A stretch of DNA of 64,000 nucleotides, taken from NCBI RefSeq assembly GCF_003344865.1, contig NZ_CP031165.1, positions 2,919,910-2,983,909 on the forward strand, written 5' to 3'. The stretch is from Euzebya pacifica. GTDB taxonomy: Bacteria; Actinomycetota; Nitriliruptoria; Euzebyales; Euzebyaceae. The position numbers and the translations under genes were made by a program. Shown here piece after piece: positions 63,396-64,000 of the stretch. Positions within the stretch are counted from its first letter, which is position 1; every line of letters starts with the position of its first letter. The notes under the pieces are model-generated. The model made no database searches. It saw only the letters and a program-made list of their open reading frames with translations, and had not been told where the DNA came from.

Positions 63396-64000
63396 ATCCC
63401 ACGCTTGCCCGCCTCCAGCGCTTGCTGGTCATGGTGCCCTGGCTGCTGGACCACCCCGGGGTCCACGTCGAGGAGGTCGCCGAGCGGTTCGACGTGGCGC
63501 CCGGTGACGTGCTCGACGACCTCGACGTGCTCGGCTACTGCGGGCTGCCGGGCTACGGGGGCGGTGACCTCATCGAGGTGTCGATCAGCGGGGACCGCGT
63601 GGCCGTGCGGATGGCCGAGTTCTTCGCCCGGCCGCTGGCCCTGTCGGTCCGGGAGGGCCTTGCCCTCCTCATGGCCGCGCGCGCTACACGCGACAGCGGG
63701 ATCCTGGCCGAGGGACACGGTCCGCTGGAGTCGGCGATCGACAAGCTGACCGACCACCTCGGCGGACCGGCCGGCCTGCCCGTTGTGCTCGACATCGACG
63801 CAGGCGGGTCGGACCTGCTGCGTCGGCTCATGCCTGCGGTCGCCGACCAGCGGGTGGTCAGGATCACCTACCGGTCGGCGTCCAAGGAGGAGACGACGGT
63901 CCGCGAGGTCGAACCGTGGGCGCTGCGCAGCACCGGCGGCGCCTGGTACCTGCAGGGGTACTGCCGGATGGCCGAGGACGCCCGGGCGTTCCGGCTCGAC
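63392..64000 (+). CDS. pafC: WYL-domain regulator PafC (3' end outside window)
   Basis: 203 residues are visible from ATG 63392, coupled to pafB by ATGA. The start MNPTLARLQRLLVMVPWLLD and VEEVAERFDVAPGDVLDDLD form the helix-turn-helix. A WYL domain begins at RVVRITYRSASKEE, VEPWALRSTGGAWYLQGYCR, and runs to the window edge. It is expected to work with PafB as a heterodimer-like activator. In mycobacteria tatA and tatC follow; those would lie beyond the window. Confidence 0.93.
   Translation, partial: MNPTLARLQRLLVMVPWLLDHPGVHVEEVAERFDVAPGDVLDDLDVLGYCGLPGYGGGDLIEVSISGDRVAVRMAEFFARPLALSVREGLALLMAARATRDSGILAEGHGPLESAIDKLTDHLGGPAGLPVVLDIDAGGSDLLRRLMPAVADQRVVRITYRSASKEETTVREVEPWALRSTGGAWYLQGYCRMAEDARAFRLD

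Noticed and set aside
40075-64000. Secondary metabolite or antiviral defence cluster in the proteasome interval
   Set aside because: No synthetase, toxin, nuclease or reverse-transcriptase signatures are seen; the interleaved genes are envelope, metabolic and regulatory.

Overview
This is a high-GC bacterial chromosome segment from an actinobacterium. The Pup-proteasome system is present (ARC/Mpa ATPase, Dop, Pup, PrcB, PrcA, PafA, PafB, PafC). So are a mycothione reductase, a DUF222 protein, PspC/LiaF-type envelope-stress proteins and GTG/TTG starts. Two cell-surface proteins carry cell-wall-binding repeat 2 (CWB2) domains. Together with the atypical gene order this suggests a deep-branching lineage such as the Nitriliruptoria (Euzebya-like), but that assignment is inference and not shown directly.

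Layout. 1-6.3 kb: the 3' end of a membrane protein gene, secG, two tail-to-tail oligopeptide-type solute-binding lipoproteins, and polyphosphate kinase. 6.5-12.8 kb: a molybdopterin oxidoreductase, a pair of very small genes (one a pure NWAGI repeat peptide), a membrane GGDEF/EAL protein and an acyl-CoA dehydrogenase followed by hairpin repeats. 12.8-21.2 kb: an FtsH-like membrane protease, a YhhN protein, a saccharopine-dehydrogenase-like reductase, an SGNH hydrolase and a CWB2/CapA fusion. 21.2-26 kb: an envelope-stress divergon (PspC/LiaF-like protein against a PspC-kinase/LuxR regulator pair) and a glycosyltransferase. 26.1-32.9 kb: redox and regulatory genes: a TetR/DUF393/membrane operon with two palindromic operators, a sulfurtransferase, a WYL regulator, mycothione reductase, an ArsR-phosphatase fusion and a MOSC protein. 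33.2-36.7 kb: an accessory-looking stretch with a DUF222 protein, an ECF sigma factor that appears frameshifted between its sigma and SnoaL parts, a lactonase-like hydrolase, and a tRNA-Leu with a decayed duplicate.

36.7-64 kb: an M15 peptidase and a DUF1802 protein lead into a ubiquitin-fold sulfur carrier overlapping a TtuA-like tRNA thiolase. These are followed by trmI and a strongly expanded Pup-proteasome locus. In mycobacteria arc/mpa, dop, pup, prcB, prcA and pafA lie close together. Here they are interleaved with a CWB2 subtilase, a diacylglycerol-kinase-like protein, a secreted protein, a collagen-like protein, an amylosucrase-like glycosidase, a Ser/Thr kinase, a SCO6745-family protein, a cupin regulator/methyltransferase divergon and a class A penicillin-binding protein. 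The core genes work together as follows: Dop deamidates the C-terminal Gln of Pup, PafA ligates Pup to target lysines, ARC/Mpa unfolds the tagged proteins into the PrcBA core, and PafBC is a DNA-damage-responsive activator.

Starts were chosen from Shine-Dalgarno sequences, signal peptides, stop/start overlaps and domain boundaries. Family names come from recognition of motifs, not from database searches.
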